From an uncultured Bacteroidaceae bacterium (GTDB lineage: Bacteria; Bacteroidota; Bacteroidia; Bacteroidales; Bacteroidaceae): a stretch of DNA of 64,000 nucleotides. Below the pieces are notes generated by a model. That model searched no databases and was not told where the DNA came from. It worked only from the letters and a program-made list of their open reading frames with translations. The stretch is taken from positions 1 to 64,000 of the forward strand of contig CAKQRW010000002.1 of assembly GCA_934271655.1 (NCBI GenBank). Direction: 5' to 3'. Both the position numbers and the translations under genes were made by a program. Below, piece by piece: positions 9,134-16,733 of the stretch (its first letter is position 1; each line of letters starts with the position of its first letter).

Positions 9134-10276
9134 TTACAGCAGGGAGGCTGCGTATGCCCTGGCATCCTTGTCTGTGGATAGATAGATGTCGAGCGATGAC
9201 TCATGTGTGAAGTCCACCTTGCCCATAGTCTCCTCTATTATTTCTGCGATGCGCTCAAAGCCAATCCTGTCCTCGATGAAGGCGCGGTTGGCTATCTCGT
9301 TGGCGGCGTTGACGATGCAAGGCATGTTGCCGCCCTGCTTCAGAGCCTCGTAGGCCAAAGCCAGGCAGCGGAACCTCTCTGTGTCTGGCTGCTCAAATGT
9401 GAGTTCTTTCATCTTGAACAGGTCAAGGCGCTCGCCATTGAGAGGCAGTCGCTTCGGGTAGCTGAAGGCATACTGTATGGGCAGCCTCATGTCTGGCACG
9501 CCCAACTGCGCCTTCACGGCACCGTCCTCAAACTGCACGGCACTATGTATGACCGATTGTGGATGCACCACCACCTGTATCTGCTCTGGCTTGACACCGA
9601 AGAGCCATTTGGCCTCAATCACCTCAAAGCCCTTGTTCATCAGTGTCGCAGAGTCGATAGTTATCTTTGCGCCCATGTTCCATGTGGGGTGAGCCAGGGC
9701 ATGAGCCTTGGTGGCATGCCTCAGCTCCTCTTTGCTGTAGTGGCGGAAAGGACCGCCGCTGCATGTGAGCAGTATCTTGTCGATGCGGTTGCCTGGTTCC
9801 AGGCATTGGAAGATGGCCGAGTGCTCAGAGTCCACTGGCAGTATGGGCACTCTGTTCTCATTGGCCAGCCGCACGATGAGGTCGCCAGCCACCACGAGCG
9901 TCTCCTTGTTGGCCAGGGCTATGGCCTTGTGTGCCTTGATGGCTGCTATTGTGGGTTCGAGACCGGCAAAGCCCACCATCGAGGCGAGCACCATGTCCAC
10001 GTTGTCGTCTTGTACCACCTGGCATAGAGCGTCAGCTCCTGTGTACACCTTGATGGGCAGGTCTGCCAGCCCGTCCCTCACGGCCTCGTAGTTCGACTCC
10101 TTGGCGATCACTACTGCCTCTGGATTAAACTCGCGGGCCTGCTCTATGAGCAGCGTGGCATTGTTGTATGCTGTGAGCACGTAGGCCTCATACAGGTCGC
10201 TGTGCTGCCTTATGACATCGAGAGCCTGAGTGCCGATGCTTCCTGTTGAGCCAAGTATGCAAATCTTTTTCTTCAT
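9134..10276 (-). CDS. dxr: 1-deoxy-D-xylulose-5-phosphate reductoisomerase
   Basis: Dxr rearranges and reduces DXP to methylerythritol 4-phosphate with NADPH, the first committed step of the MEP pathway. The 380-residue product has the nucleotide-binding GSTGSIGTQALDV at the N-terminus, the ANKETLVVAG segment, the metal and substrate block LPVDSEHSAIFQCL and the substrate loop PTWNMGAKITIDSATLMNKG, all conserved. Length is normal. Its ATG overlaps the stop codon of rimM by 4 bp, which indicates translational coupling. Confidence 0.96.
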   Translation of the reverse strand: MKKKICILGSTGSIGTQALDVIRQHSDLYEAYVLTAYNNATLLIEQAREFNPEAVVIAKESNYEAVRDGLADLPIKVYTGADALCQVVQDDNVDMVLASMVGFAGLEPTIAAIKAHKAIALANKETLVVAGDLIVRLANENRVPILPVDSEHSAIFQCLEPGNRIDKILLTCSGGPFRHYSKEELRHATKAHALAHPTWNMGAKITIDSATLMNKGFEVIEAKWLFGVKPEQIQVVVHPQSVIHSAVQFEDGAVKAQLGVPDMRLPIQYAFSYPKRLPLNGERLDLFKMKELTFEQPDTERFRCLALAYEALKQGGNMPCIVNAANEIANRAFIEDRIGFERIAEIIEETMGKVDFTHESSLDIYLSTDKDARAYAASLL

Positions 10277-10797
10277 AATTCCAAAAGTCCTGTTGGCAGG
10301 TCCATTATCATGGTTTTCTCTTCTTGCTTTATTTCTGAGATAAACTCCTCATGGGCCGGAATGAGCGTTTCCTCGCCATTCTCCCTTTCTACTACAAAAA
10401 GCCAGTTGTCGGTGTTGTCATCAATGTCCACAATGGTGCCGATGACCTTTCCTGTATCGCCGTCTACCATGGTGAAGCCAATGAAATAGTTGAGCGACAC
10501 CTCGTCGTCGTCAAGTTCTTCCTGGTATTTCTTTTCGAGATACACATCGCTGTTGACCAGCATCTGTGCGGCCTCCGCCGAGTCGATGTCCTCAAACTTG
10601 ACCAGGGCTGTGGAGTCTGACCTGAACCTGTACTCTTCCATGAAGAATGGCACAAGTATGCCGTCCACCTCGCATATGAGGTGGTCTGTCTCCACCCTGT
10701 CCCATGTGTCGTCGGTGAAGAGGAAGTTTATCTCTCCCTTCAGTCCATGGGCCTTGGTGAGCTTGCCTATTTTGTAAACGTCTTCTGTCTTTATCAT
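10273..10797 (-). CDS. rimM: Ribosome maturation factor RimM
   Basis: RimM binds ribosomal protein S19 and helps 16S rRNA processing and 30S assembly. The 174-residue protein has the N-terminal RimM barrel with the KIGKLTKAHGLKGEI motif (residues about 10-24) and a C-terminal PRC barrel ending in PTGLLEL, typical for Bacteroidota RimM. It overlaps dxr by 4 bp and follows murA after a gap that contains a 9-bp repeat. Confidence 0.93.
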   Translation of the reverse strand: MIKTEDVYKIGKLTKAHGLKGEINFLFTDDTWDRVETDHLICEVDGILVPFFMEEYRFRSDSTALVKFEDIDSAEAAQMLVNSDVYLEKKYQEELDDDEVSLNYFIGFTMVDGDTGKVIGTIVDIDDNTDNWLFVVERENGEETLIPAHEEFISEIKQEEKTMIMDLPTGLLEL

Positions 10798-10820
10798 AGA
10801 TGGATGTTTTTTTTATTATA

Positions 10821-10856
10821 GAGGCTATAGAGTCTATAGTAGCTATAATGTCCGTA
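10821..10856. repeat. 9-bp minisatellite, 4 copies
   Basis: Units GAGGCTATA, GAGTCTATA, GTAGCTATA and ATGTCCGTA follow each other in the rimM-murA gap, upstream of the rimM start. The unit GAGGCTATA is identical to one in the arrays at 3429 and 7486. Confidence 0.8.
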
Positions 10857-10876
10857 TAGTCAGTGGGTGCCTTTCT

Positions 10877-12181
10877 TTACACTCTCTTTATGCAGGCTCC
10901 AAGGTTGGTGAGTCGCTGCTCTATATCCTCATATCCTCGGTCTATCTGCTCAATGTTGCTTATCATGCTTGTGCCCTTTGCAGAAAGGGCAGCGATGAGC
11001 AGGGCTATTCCGGCTCTGATGTCGGGACTTGACATCTTTGCGCCGTGCAGCTGTATGTTGTTGTTGTGTCCCACCACCACAGCGCGGTGAGGGTCGCAGA
11101 GGATTATCTGCGCTCCCATGTCGATGAGCTTGTCCACGAAGAAGAGGCGGCTCTCAAACATCTTCTGGTGTATCAGCACCGTGCCCTTGGCTTGTGTCGC
11201 CACCACCAGCATGATGCTCAGCAGGTCGGGAGTCAGGCCGGGCCATGGAGCGTCGGCAAGAGCCATGGTGCTGCCGTCCATGAACGAAGCCACCTCGTAG
11301 TGGTCCTGCTCCGGTATGTGTATGTCGTCTCCTATGTGCTCTATCTTTATGCCGAGACGTCGGAACATCTTCGGTATGATGCCCAGATTCTCGTAGCTCA
11401 CGTTCTTGATGGTGATGTCGCTGCCAGTCATGGCAGCCATGCCGATGAACGATCCCACCTCTATCATGTCGGGCAGTATGGTGTGCTCCGTGCTGTGCAG
11501 CTTCTCCACTCCCTTTATGGTGAGCAGGTTGGAGCCGATGCCGCAGATGTCGGCACCCATGGCGTTGAGCATGCGGCAGAGCTGCTGTATGTATGGCTCG
11601 CACGCCGCGTTGTATATGGTAGTGGTGCCTTTGGCCAGCACGGCGGCCATGATGATGTTGGCTGTGCCCGTCACGCTCGCCTCGTCCAGCAGCATGTACT
11701 TGCCGCGGAGTTCCTTGGCCTCAATGTCGTACACGCCGCGTTCGCTGTTGTAATTGAACTCAGCCCCCAGCTCATGAATGCCAATGAAGTGGGTGTCCAG
11801 ACGGCGGCGTCCTATCTGGTCGCCTCCGGGCTTGGCCACGCATGCCTTGTGAAATCGTCCCAGCAGCGGCCCGAGCATGAGTATGCTGCCTCTCAGACGC
11901 GCGCACCGCTGCACAAACTCCTTGCTCTGCATGTAGTCCATGTCAAGCTTGTCGGCCTGGAAACGCCATGTGTGGTTTCCCATGTCGAGCACTCTCACTC
12001 CCATCTTGCTGAGCAGGTTGATGAGGTTGTTCACGTCGAGGATGTTGGGCACGTTCTTTATAATCACGGGCTCTGATGTGAGTAGGATTGCCGTTATCAC
12101 CTCCAGCGCCTCGTTCTTGGCTCCTTGCGGGGTGATTTCTCCATGAAGCTTCCGTCCTCCTTCTATGATGAATGATGCCAT
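10877..12181 (-). CDS. murA: UDP-N-acetylglucosamine 1-carboxyvinyltransferase, Cys-to-Asp variant
   Basis: MurA transfers enolpyruvate from PEP to UDP-GlcNAc, the first step of peptidoglycan synthesis in the cytosol. The 434-residue product keeps the family start (LHGEITPQGAKNEAL, with the Lys-Asn pair) and the RLRGSILMLGPLLGR segment. The active-site loop reads KPGGDQIGRRRLDTH: residue 121 is Asp where E. coli has the catalytic Cys115. Asp at this site is known in other bacteria and gives natural fosfomycin insensitivity. A 17-bp copy of the murA start region lies just upstream. Confidence 0.95.
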   Translation of the reverse strand: MASFIIEGGRKLHGEITPQGAKNEALEVITAILLTSEPVIIKNVPNILDVNNLINLLSKMGVRVLDMGNHTWRFQADKLDMDYMQSKEFVQRCARLRGSILMLGPLLGRFHKACVAKPGGDQIGRRRLDTHFIGIHELGAEFNYNSERGVYDIEAKELRGKYMLLDEASVTGTANIIMAAVLAKGTTTIYNAACEPYIQQLCRMLNAMGADICGIGSNLLTIKGVEKLHSTEHTILPDMIEVGSFIGMAAMTGSDITIKNVSYENLGIIPKMFRRLGIKIEHIGDDIHIPEQDHYEVASFMDGSTMALADAPWPGLTPDLLSIMLVVATQAKGTVLIHQKMFESRLFFVDKLIDMGAQIILCDPHRAVVVGHNNNIQLHGAKMSSPDIRAGIALLIAALSAKGTSMISNIEQIDRGYEDIEQRLTNLGACIKRV

Positions 12182-12222
12182 TTCTTCTATGAATGATAGC
12201 GTTTGCTATGATGAATGATGCC
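12163..12222. repeat. 17-bp direct repeat at the murA start
   Basis: CTATGATGAATGATGCC occurs at 12163-12179, where it covers the first codons of murA on the minus strand, and again at 12206-12222 in the gap to the DUF4290 gene, 43 bp apart. A shorter related copy lies between them. It looks like a small local duplication of the murA 5' end. Confidence 0.7.
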
Positions 12223-12224
12223 GC

Positions 12225-12821
12225 TTACTTCTTTTTCTTCTTCTTCACGCTTGTGGATATTCTGGTGCTGAGCAGTTCGCCGTCAGAGATGAGCGGCTCC
12301 TCCCTTGGGTCGAGCTGTATCACTCCGTGGGTGTATGTGGCCAGGTCGTCAGCCACCTTGTCGTCGCTCATGGTGTCCACGCTCCAGTTGCATAGGTCAC
12401 GCTTCATGTGGTTGGCCACCATGTGGGCCAGTTCGTGGCGGTCGCTGTTGTTTGGCATCTCGCTCACATGCTGGGCGAACTTCTCCACTATCTTGCCGTA
12501 GTTGCGCTTGCGTATTGGCGACTGCGGGTAGGGCAGATGCGATGCTGCCTTGATTTGCTTGTCGTGGTGCGTTATCTCTACAGGGTAGTCTATGTCCAGC
12601 TCATAGTTGGATATGGCTGCCAGATGGTTCCACAGCTTCTTCACATAGTCCTCGAGTGTTGTGGTCTTTTCTGTCATCGCTGCCATGGCATTGATGATGG
12701 TGCAGGCGCAGCGTGTGCGCTCATTGCGGTCTGCTATTGTCTTGCAGTGCTCCACCATCTGCTGTATGCCGCGTCCATACTCTGCCATCTTCAGGGTTTC
12801 ACGTTCTGTATTGTAATCCAT
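12225..12821 (-). CDS. DUF4290 family protein
   Basis: The 198-residue protein matches the DUF4290 family, which is conserved in Bacteroidota and has no known function. The recognisable start is MDYNTERETLKMAEYGRGIQ, followed by mostly helical sequence. It has no signal peptide, so it is cytosolic, and it ends in a run of six lysines. The gene lies between tsaB and murA in the same direction, with gaps of 32 and 43 bp, and is likely part of the same transcript. Confidence 0.85.
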   Translation of the reverse strand: MDYNTERETLKMAEYGRGIQQMVEHCKTIADRNERTRCACTIINAMAAMTEKTTTLEDYVKKLWNHLAAISNYELDIDYPVEITHHDKQIKAASHLPYPQSPIRKRNYGKIVEKFAQHVSEMPNNSDRHELAHMVANHMKRDLCNWSVDTMSDDKVADDLATYTHGVIQLDPREEPLISDGELLSTRISTSVKKKKKK

Positions 12822-12853
12822 GTAGGTCTGTTGTCAAAAATGTCTGATGAAAA

Positions 12854-13582
12854 TTAGAGAAGCTTCTTTGCCACCGTGGCTTGAAACTCCTTCAGGTAGT
12901 TGGGCTCCAGATAAGCCACATCGTCAAATTCCTCTCTCAGGAAGCGCTTCTCAGCCAGAGGCGACATGTATTTAGCCAGCAATGGCACACCGTCAAGGAA
13001 GTGCGCGTTGGGATGCTTGATGACGCTCTTGCATTTCTCCGCTCCGTTGCCGAAGAAATATACGGGATGCTGGTTGAGATGTTCCTCGAAGGAATGCTCG
13101 TCGATGACTACTGGGGCTGTGGCCTCCACCGGACGGAGCGCGCGGCTGAAGAGCCCGGCATACACTTCCATGCGGCGCGCGTCAAGCATCGGGCACAAGA
13201 GGGCATCCTCGGGCAGGTCGTCATGCACGAGCAGCACAGGCACGCACAGGGCCTCAAGTGTAGGTATGCCTATCAGCTTCAGGTCTCTGCCATATGCCAC
13301 GCCCTTGGCCATGGACACTCCGATGCGCAGGCCTGTGTAGCTGCCTGGGCCCACGCTCACTGCCACTGCGTCAAACGGTATGGCGTGGTTGTCTGTGAAT
13401 GAGAGTGCCTCGTCAACCATCACTCCGAGAGCCGAAGCGTGGTTGGTGCCCTTCTGTGTTTCCTGTTCCTTGTTCTTCTTGGCCAGTTCGTGGCTGTCTG
13501 TCTGAAAGATTATGGCGCTATCCTGGCTTACAGCCACGCTGCACATGTCTGTAGCCGTCTCTATATGTAATATTACTGACAT
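12854..13582 (-). CDS. tsaB: tRNA threonylcarbamoyladenosine biosynthesis protein TsaB
   Basis: TsaB is the scaffold partner of TsaD in the t6A37 modification of ANN-decoding tRNAs. The 242-residue protein has the ASKHA-type N-terminus ILHIETATDMCSVAVS, followed by the family block VSVGPGSYTGLRIGVSMAKG (about residues 80-99). Length is normal. It is the first gene of the leftward housekeeping block and has a matching promoter -7 element 68 bp upstream. Confidence 0.94.
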   Translation of the reverse strand: MSVILHIETATDMCSVAVSQDSAIIFQTDSHELAKKNKEQETQKGTNHASALGVMVDEALSFTDNHAIPFDAVAVSVGPGSYTGLRIGVSMAKGVAYGRDLKLIGIPTLEALCVPVLLVHDDLPEDALLCPMLDARRMEVYAGLFSRALRPVEATAPVVIDEHSFEEHLNQHPVYFFGNGAEKCKSVIKHPNAHFLDGVPLLAKYMSPLAEKRFLREEFDDVAYLEPNYLKEFQATVAKKLL

Positions 13583-13649
13583 TGTATGTCTATATTTGTT
13601 TTATCGATAAACTCTTTTCTGTAAAATCTCGCTTTAGCTAAATGCATGG

Positions 13650-13657
13650 CAAAGGTA
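13650..13657 (-). promoter_or_regulatory. Bacteroidota -7 promoter element for tsaB block
   Basis: On the minus strand this reads TACCTTTG, a perfect fit to TAnnTTTG, 68 nt upstream of the tsaB start. A clear TTTG -33 box at 19-21 nt spacing is missing; only a TTGTG lies there. It is the best candidate start of the housekeeping transcript. Confidence 0.45.
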
Positions 13658-13800
13658 CGAATAAATTCTGATAATCACAATCTATAGACACAAAAAAGTG
13701 ATGTAGCGCTCCAGGCCGTGTGTCTTGGGCGCATTTTCAAATCCTTAGGTTTGGTATTACTTGCTATGAGACTTCCATTTCAATGCCCTGGGGCTTGCAT

Positions 13801-13904
13801 GCCAGAAGCCTATGGTTTTCATGTCAGAAGCCTATGGTTTCCGTGTCAAGAGCCTATGGTTTTCATGCCAAGAGCCTATGGTTTTCGTGCCATAAGCCAT
13901 AGGG
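13801..13904. repeat. 22-bp tandem repeat, 4.5 copies
   Basis: Units at 13801, 13823, 13845 and 13867 share AGCCTATGGTTTTCATG; a partial fifth copy begins at 13889. The array lies in the 563-bp gap between tsaB and the duplicated secreted protein. The 22-bp step is not a multiple of three, so it does not encode a peptide repeat. Apart from this array, the tsaB promoter and the terminator at 14067, I see nothing in this gap. Confidence 0.85.
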
Positions 13905-14066
13905 CGGTTCTTCATGTGCCGAAGTGCGGCTATTTTGAGATTGGAGAGTGAGCGGCTTCAAGCAAGTAGAGTGATGGCTCCAAACATGTAAAAGGGTGCT
14001 ATCCAAGCAGGGTAAATAGAAGAGATTTATGTTGTAACGAGTGCCATCCAAGCGAGTGAAAAAGAA

Positions 14067-14105
14067 GAGAGCCATGTCATATTCATTGAGAATGACATGG
14101 CTCTC
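14067..14105 (-). terminator. Rho-independent terminator after the duplicated secreted protein gene
   Basis: GAGAGCCATGTCAT at 14067-14080 pairs perfectly with ATGACATGGCTCTC at 14092-14105 (14 bp, 11-nt loop). On the minus strand the stem is followed by TTCTTTTTC. It lies 41 bp past the stop codon of the gene at 14146. Confidence 0.8.
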
Positions 14106-14145
14106 CGCCTCGTTGTTTATTGCCGTACAGGCTATGCAGCCCTCA

Positions 14146-16533
14146 TCACTTCATGAGAATCTTCTTGCCGTTAACAATGTAAATGCCCTTGGCTGCGGCA
14201 GCGGCATTGACCTTGGCTCCTGAGAGAGTGTGGGCGCTCTTTGCGCTCTGGCTCTCAGCGGCAATGCCTTCCACGCCAGTCATCTCCTTGCGTGCCTGGG
14301 CGAGGATGTCCTCTATCTCTGTGGCAATCTCGCCAGCGCGCGTCATGATGCCGTCAAACTGCTCCTTTGTGATAGGCTCGTCGCCATAGAACAGCATGCT
14401 TGCCTGTGTCATCTCAGCGTTGAGGTCGTCCAGCTGCGCCATGTATTTCTCAGCCACATCCTGGCACTCGCTGTCGAGTATGCTTGTGATCTCGGCGATT
14501 CTGTTGTTTATCTCCATGTACTTTGGGAAGAACTCTGCCTGCCAAGCCTCAGACTGCGCCCTGTTGTAGAGGTTCTTTGCCTCGTCTGCGAAATAGCCGA
14601 AATCCTCGGTCATCTCGTCGAGGTCAGCCTTTGTGACAGGCTCCTCATCCTCGCCCAGCTCCTTCTTGAAGCCGTCAGCGATGCCTTGCCAGTACTCCTT
14701 TGTCTCCTGGATGGTCTCCTCGTCACATTCCAGTCCTGCCTCCTTGATGAGCTTCACCTGCTCGTCCACAGTCTTGAGCGACTCGCTGATGCCGGCCACC
14801 AGCGTGCCAGCAGTGGCAGCATTGGCCAGAGCCTCGTCAGCCTGCGCCTTGTAGGCGTCAATCTTGGCGATGGCATCCTTCACGTCATCCTCTGTCAGAG
14901 ACTCAGGCAGAAACCATGACACGGCTGAGATGCTGTATGTGATGCCGTCGATGATGCTATTGAAGTATGTGGCCACATCCTCAGAAATCTCGCTCTGCTT
15001 GGTGCCTATCTCTTCGTTGGCCTTGTTGGCAGCAGCGTAGATGTCGGCAACCCACTGCTCCTGCTGTGCCATGCCTATGACTTTCTCCTCGGTGAAGGTG
15101 GCTGTCCAGTCGTCGAGTGTGGTCTGGTAAGCCTTGATGTCTTCAGCCGTCAGGCTTCCGGCCTCGTGCTTGGCATTGGCCTCTTTCTCCATCTCGGCCA
15201 GGCCGCCCTCGCCGTTGAGCGTTGTCTCCACTGAGCTTATCGGTGTCTCCGCGTCAGGATATTTCTCCTGGAGAGTGGCAAGCAGGGTGGTGAGTGTCTG
15301 CTTGAAGTCGGCGATGTTCTTTGCGAGAGTGTCAAAGTCAATGCTTGGTGTCTCAGAGCCGCTCACTTCCTTGCGTGCCTTGGCGAGGATATCCTCTATC
15401 TCTGTGGCAATCTCGCCAGCGCGTGTCATCATGGCATCGAACTGAGCCTTTGTGACAGGCTCGTCGCCATAGAACAGCATGCTTGCCTGTGTCATCTCAG
15501 CGTTGAGGTCTTCCAGCTGCGCCATGTATTTCTCAGCCACATCCTTGCACTCGCTGTCGAGTATGCTTGTGACCTCGGTGATTCTGTCGCTTATCTCCAT
15601 GTACTTTTTGAAGTAGTCTGCCTGCCAAGCCTCAGACTGTGCCCTGTTGTAGAGGTTCTTTGCCTCGTCGGCGAAATAGCCGAATTCCTCGGTCATCTCG
15701 TCAAGCTCAGCCTTTGTGACAGGCTCCTTGTCCTCGCCAAGCTCCTTCTTGAAGCCGTCAGCGATGCCTTGCCAGTACTCCTTTGCCTCCTGGATGGTCT
15801 CCTCGTCACATTCCAGTCCAGCCTCCTTGATGAGCTTCACCTGCTCGTCCACAGTCTTGAGCGACTCGCTGATGCCGGCCACCAGCGTGCCAGCAGTGGC
15901 AGCATTGGCCAGAGCCTCGTCAGCCTGCGCCTTGTAGGCGTCAATCTTGGCGATGGCATCCTTCACGTCATCCTCTGTCAGAGACTCAGGCAGAAACCAT
16001 GACACGGCTGAGATGCTGTATGTGATGCCGTCGATGATGCTATTGAAGTATGTGGCCACATCCTCAGAAATCTCGCTCTGCTTGGTGCCTATCTCTTCGT
16101 TGGCCTTGTTGGCAGCAGCGTAGATGTCGGCAACCCACTGCTCCTGCTGTGCCATGCCTATGACTTTCTCCTCGGTGAAGGTGGCTGTCCAGTCGTCGAG
16201 TGTGGTCTGGTAAGCCTTGATGTCTTCAGCCGTCAGGCTTCCGGCCTCGTGCTTGGCATTGGCCTCTTTCTCCATCTCGGCCAGGCCGCCCTCGCCGTTG
16301 AGCGTTGTCTCCACTGAGCTTATCGGTGTCTCCGCGTCAGGATATTTCTCCTGGAGAGTGGCAAGCAGGGTGGTGAGTGTCTGCTTGAAGTCGGCGATGT
16401 TCTTCATCAGCGACTCAAAGTTGGGAGTTGCCGCATCGTCAGTAATGACGAAAATGCTGCTGGCAGACTGGCTCGCTATTGCCGGAGCTGCGCTAATGGC
16501 AAGCATTGTAGCAAAGAGTAAATGTTTCTTCAT
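14146..16533 (-). CDS. Secreted helical protein with a 361-residue internal duplication, T9SS tail
   Basis: The 795-residue product has a signal peptide (cleavage near AIA-S, residue 20) and two long repeats, about residues 45-395 and 406-755. A short C-terminal T9SS-type sorting tail follows (HTLSGAKVN then KGIYIVNGKKILMK). The repeats are rich in Ala, Glu, Lys and Asp and predicted helical or coiled-coil; I do not recognise a family. The two repeats are offset by exactly 1083 bp, and about 580 bp (14743-15322 against 15826-16405) look identical. Cargo status is inferred from the tail and from porU/porV nearby. Function is unknown. Confidence 0.8.
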   Translation of the reverse strand: MKKHLLFATMLAISAAPAIASQSASSIFVITDDAATPNFESLMKNIADFKQTLTTLLATLQEKYPDAETPISSVETTLNGEGGLAEMEKEANAKHEAGSLTAEDIKAYQTTLDDWTATFTEEKVIGMAQQEQWVADIYAAANKANEEIGTKQSEISEDVATYFNSIIDGITYSISAVSWFLPESLTEDDVKDAIAKIDAYKAQADEALANAATAGTLVAGISESLKTVDEQVKLIKEAGLECDEETIQEAKEYWQGIADGFKKELGEDKEPVTKAELDEMTEEFGYFADEAKNLYNRAQSEAWQADYFKKYMEISDRITEVTSILDSECKDVAEKYMAQLEDLNAEMTQASMLFYGDEPVTKAQFDAMMTRAGEIATEIEDILAKARKEVSGSETPSIDFDTLAKNIADFKQTLTTLLATLQEKYPDAETPISSVETTLNGEGGLAEMEKEANAKHEAGSLTAEDIKAYQTTLDDWTATFTEEKVIGMAQQEQWVADIYAAANKANEEIGTKQSEISEDVATYFNSIIDGITYSISAVSWFLPESLTEDDVKDAIAKIDAYKAQADEALANAATAGTLVAGISESLKTVDEQVKLIKEAGLECDEETIQETKEYWQGIADGFKKELGEDEEPVTKADLDEMTEDFGYFADEAKNLYNRAQSEAWQAEFFPKYMEINNRIAEITSILDSECQDVAEKYMAQLDDLNAEMTQASMLFYGDEPITKEQFDGIMTRAGEIATEIEDILAQARKEMTGVEGIAAESQSAKSAHTLSGAKVNAAAAAKGIYIVNGKKILMK

Positions 16534-16627
16534 ATTCCTCTTGATTTAGTTGTTAATAATATTTGTGAATTAAAAGTTGTTTCCTGTCTGTGGACGCTTA
16601 TGGCCAACAAGCGCCCTGGGCTGTGTG

Positions 16628-16669
16628 CAAGCGGATGCTCTGTGTCTGCGATAGCGGGGCATCCGCTTG
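16628..16669 (-). terminator. Possible hairpin terminator after the M6 protease gene
   Basis: CAAGCGGATGC at 16628-16638 pairs with GCATCCGCTTG at 16659-16669 (11 bp, 20-nt loop), 65 bp past the stop codon of the protease gene. No clear T-run follows on the minus strand, so the role as terminator is uncertain. Confidence 0.4.
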
Positions 16670-16733
16670 TGTCAGTGGCTTGGTGTGCCGTAAAGAAACG
16701 GTGCTGTGAGAATCGGGCATTTGCCTGGAAAGC

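Noticed and set aside
11045..12076. 343-codon plus-strand frame opposite murA
   Set aside because: It is antisense to conserved murA and has a His- and Val-rich composition typical of a reverse-frame shadow.
14146..16533. Reading the two repeats as two separate fused genes
   Set aside because: The frame is continuous, only one signal peptide and one sorting tail exist, and the join has no start or stop signal. It is an internal duplication.
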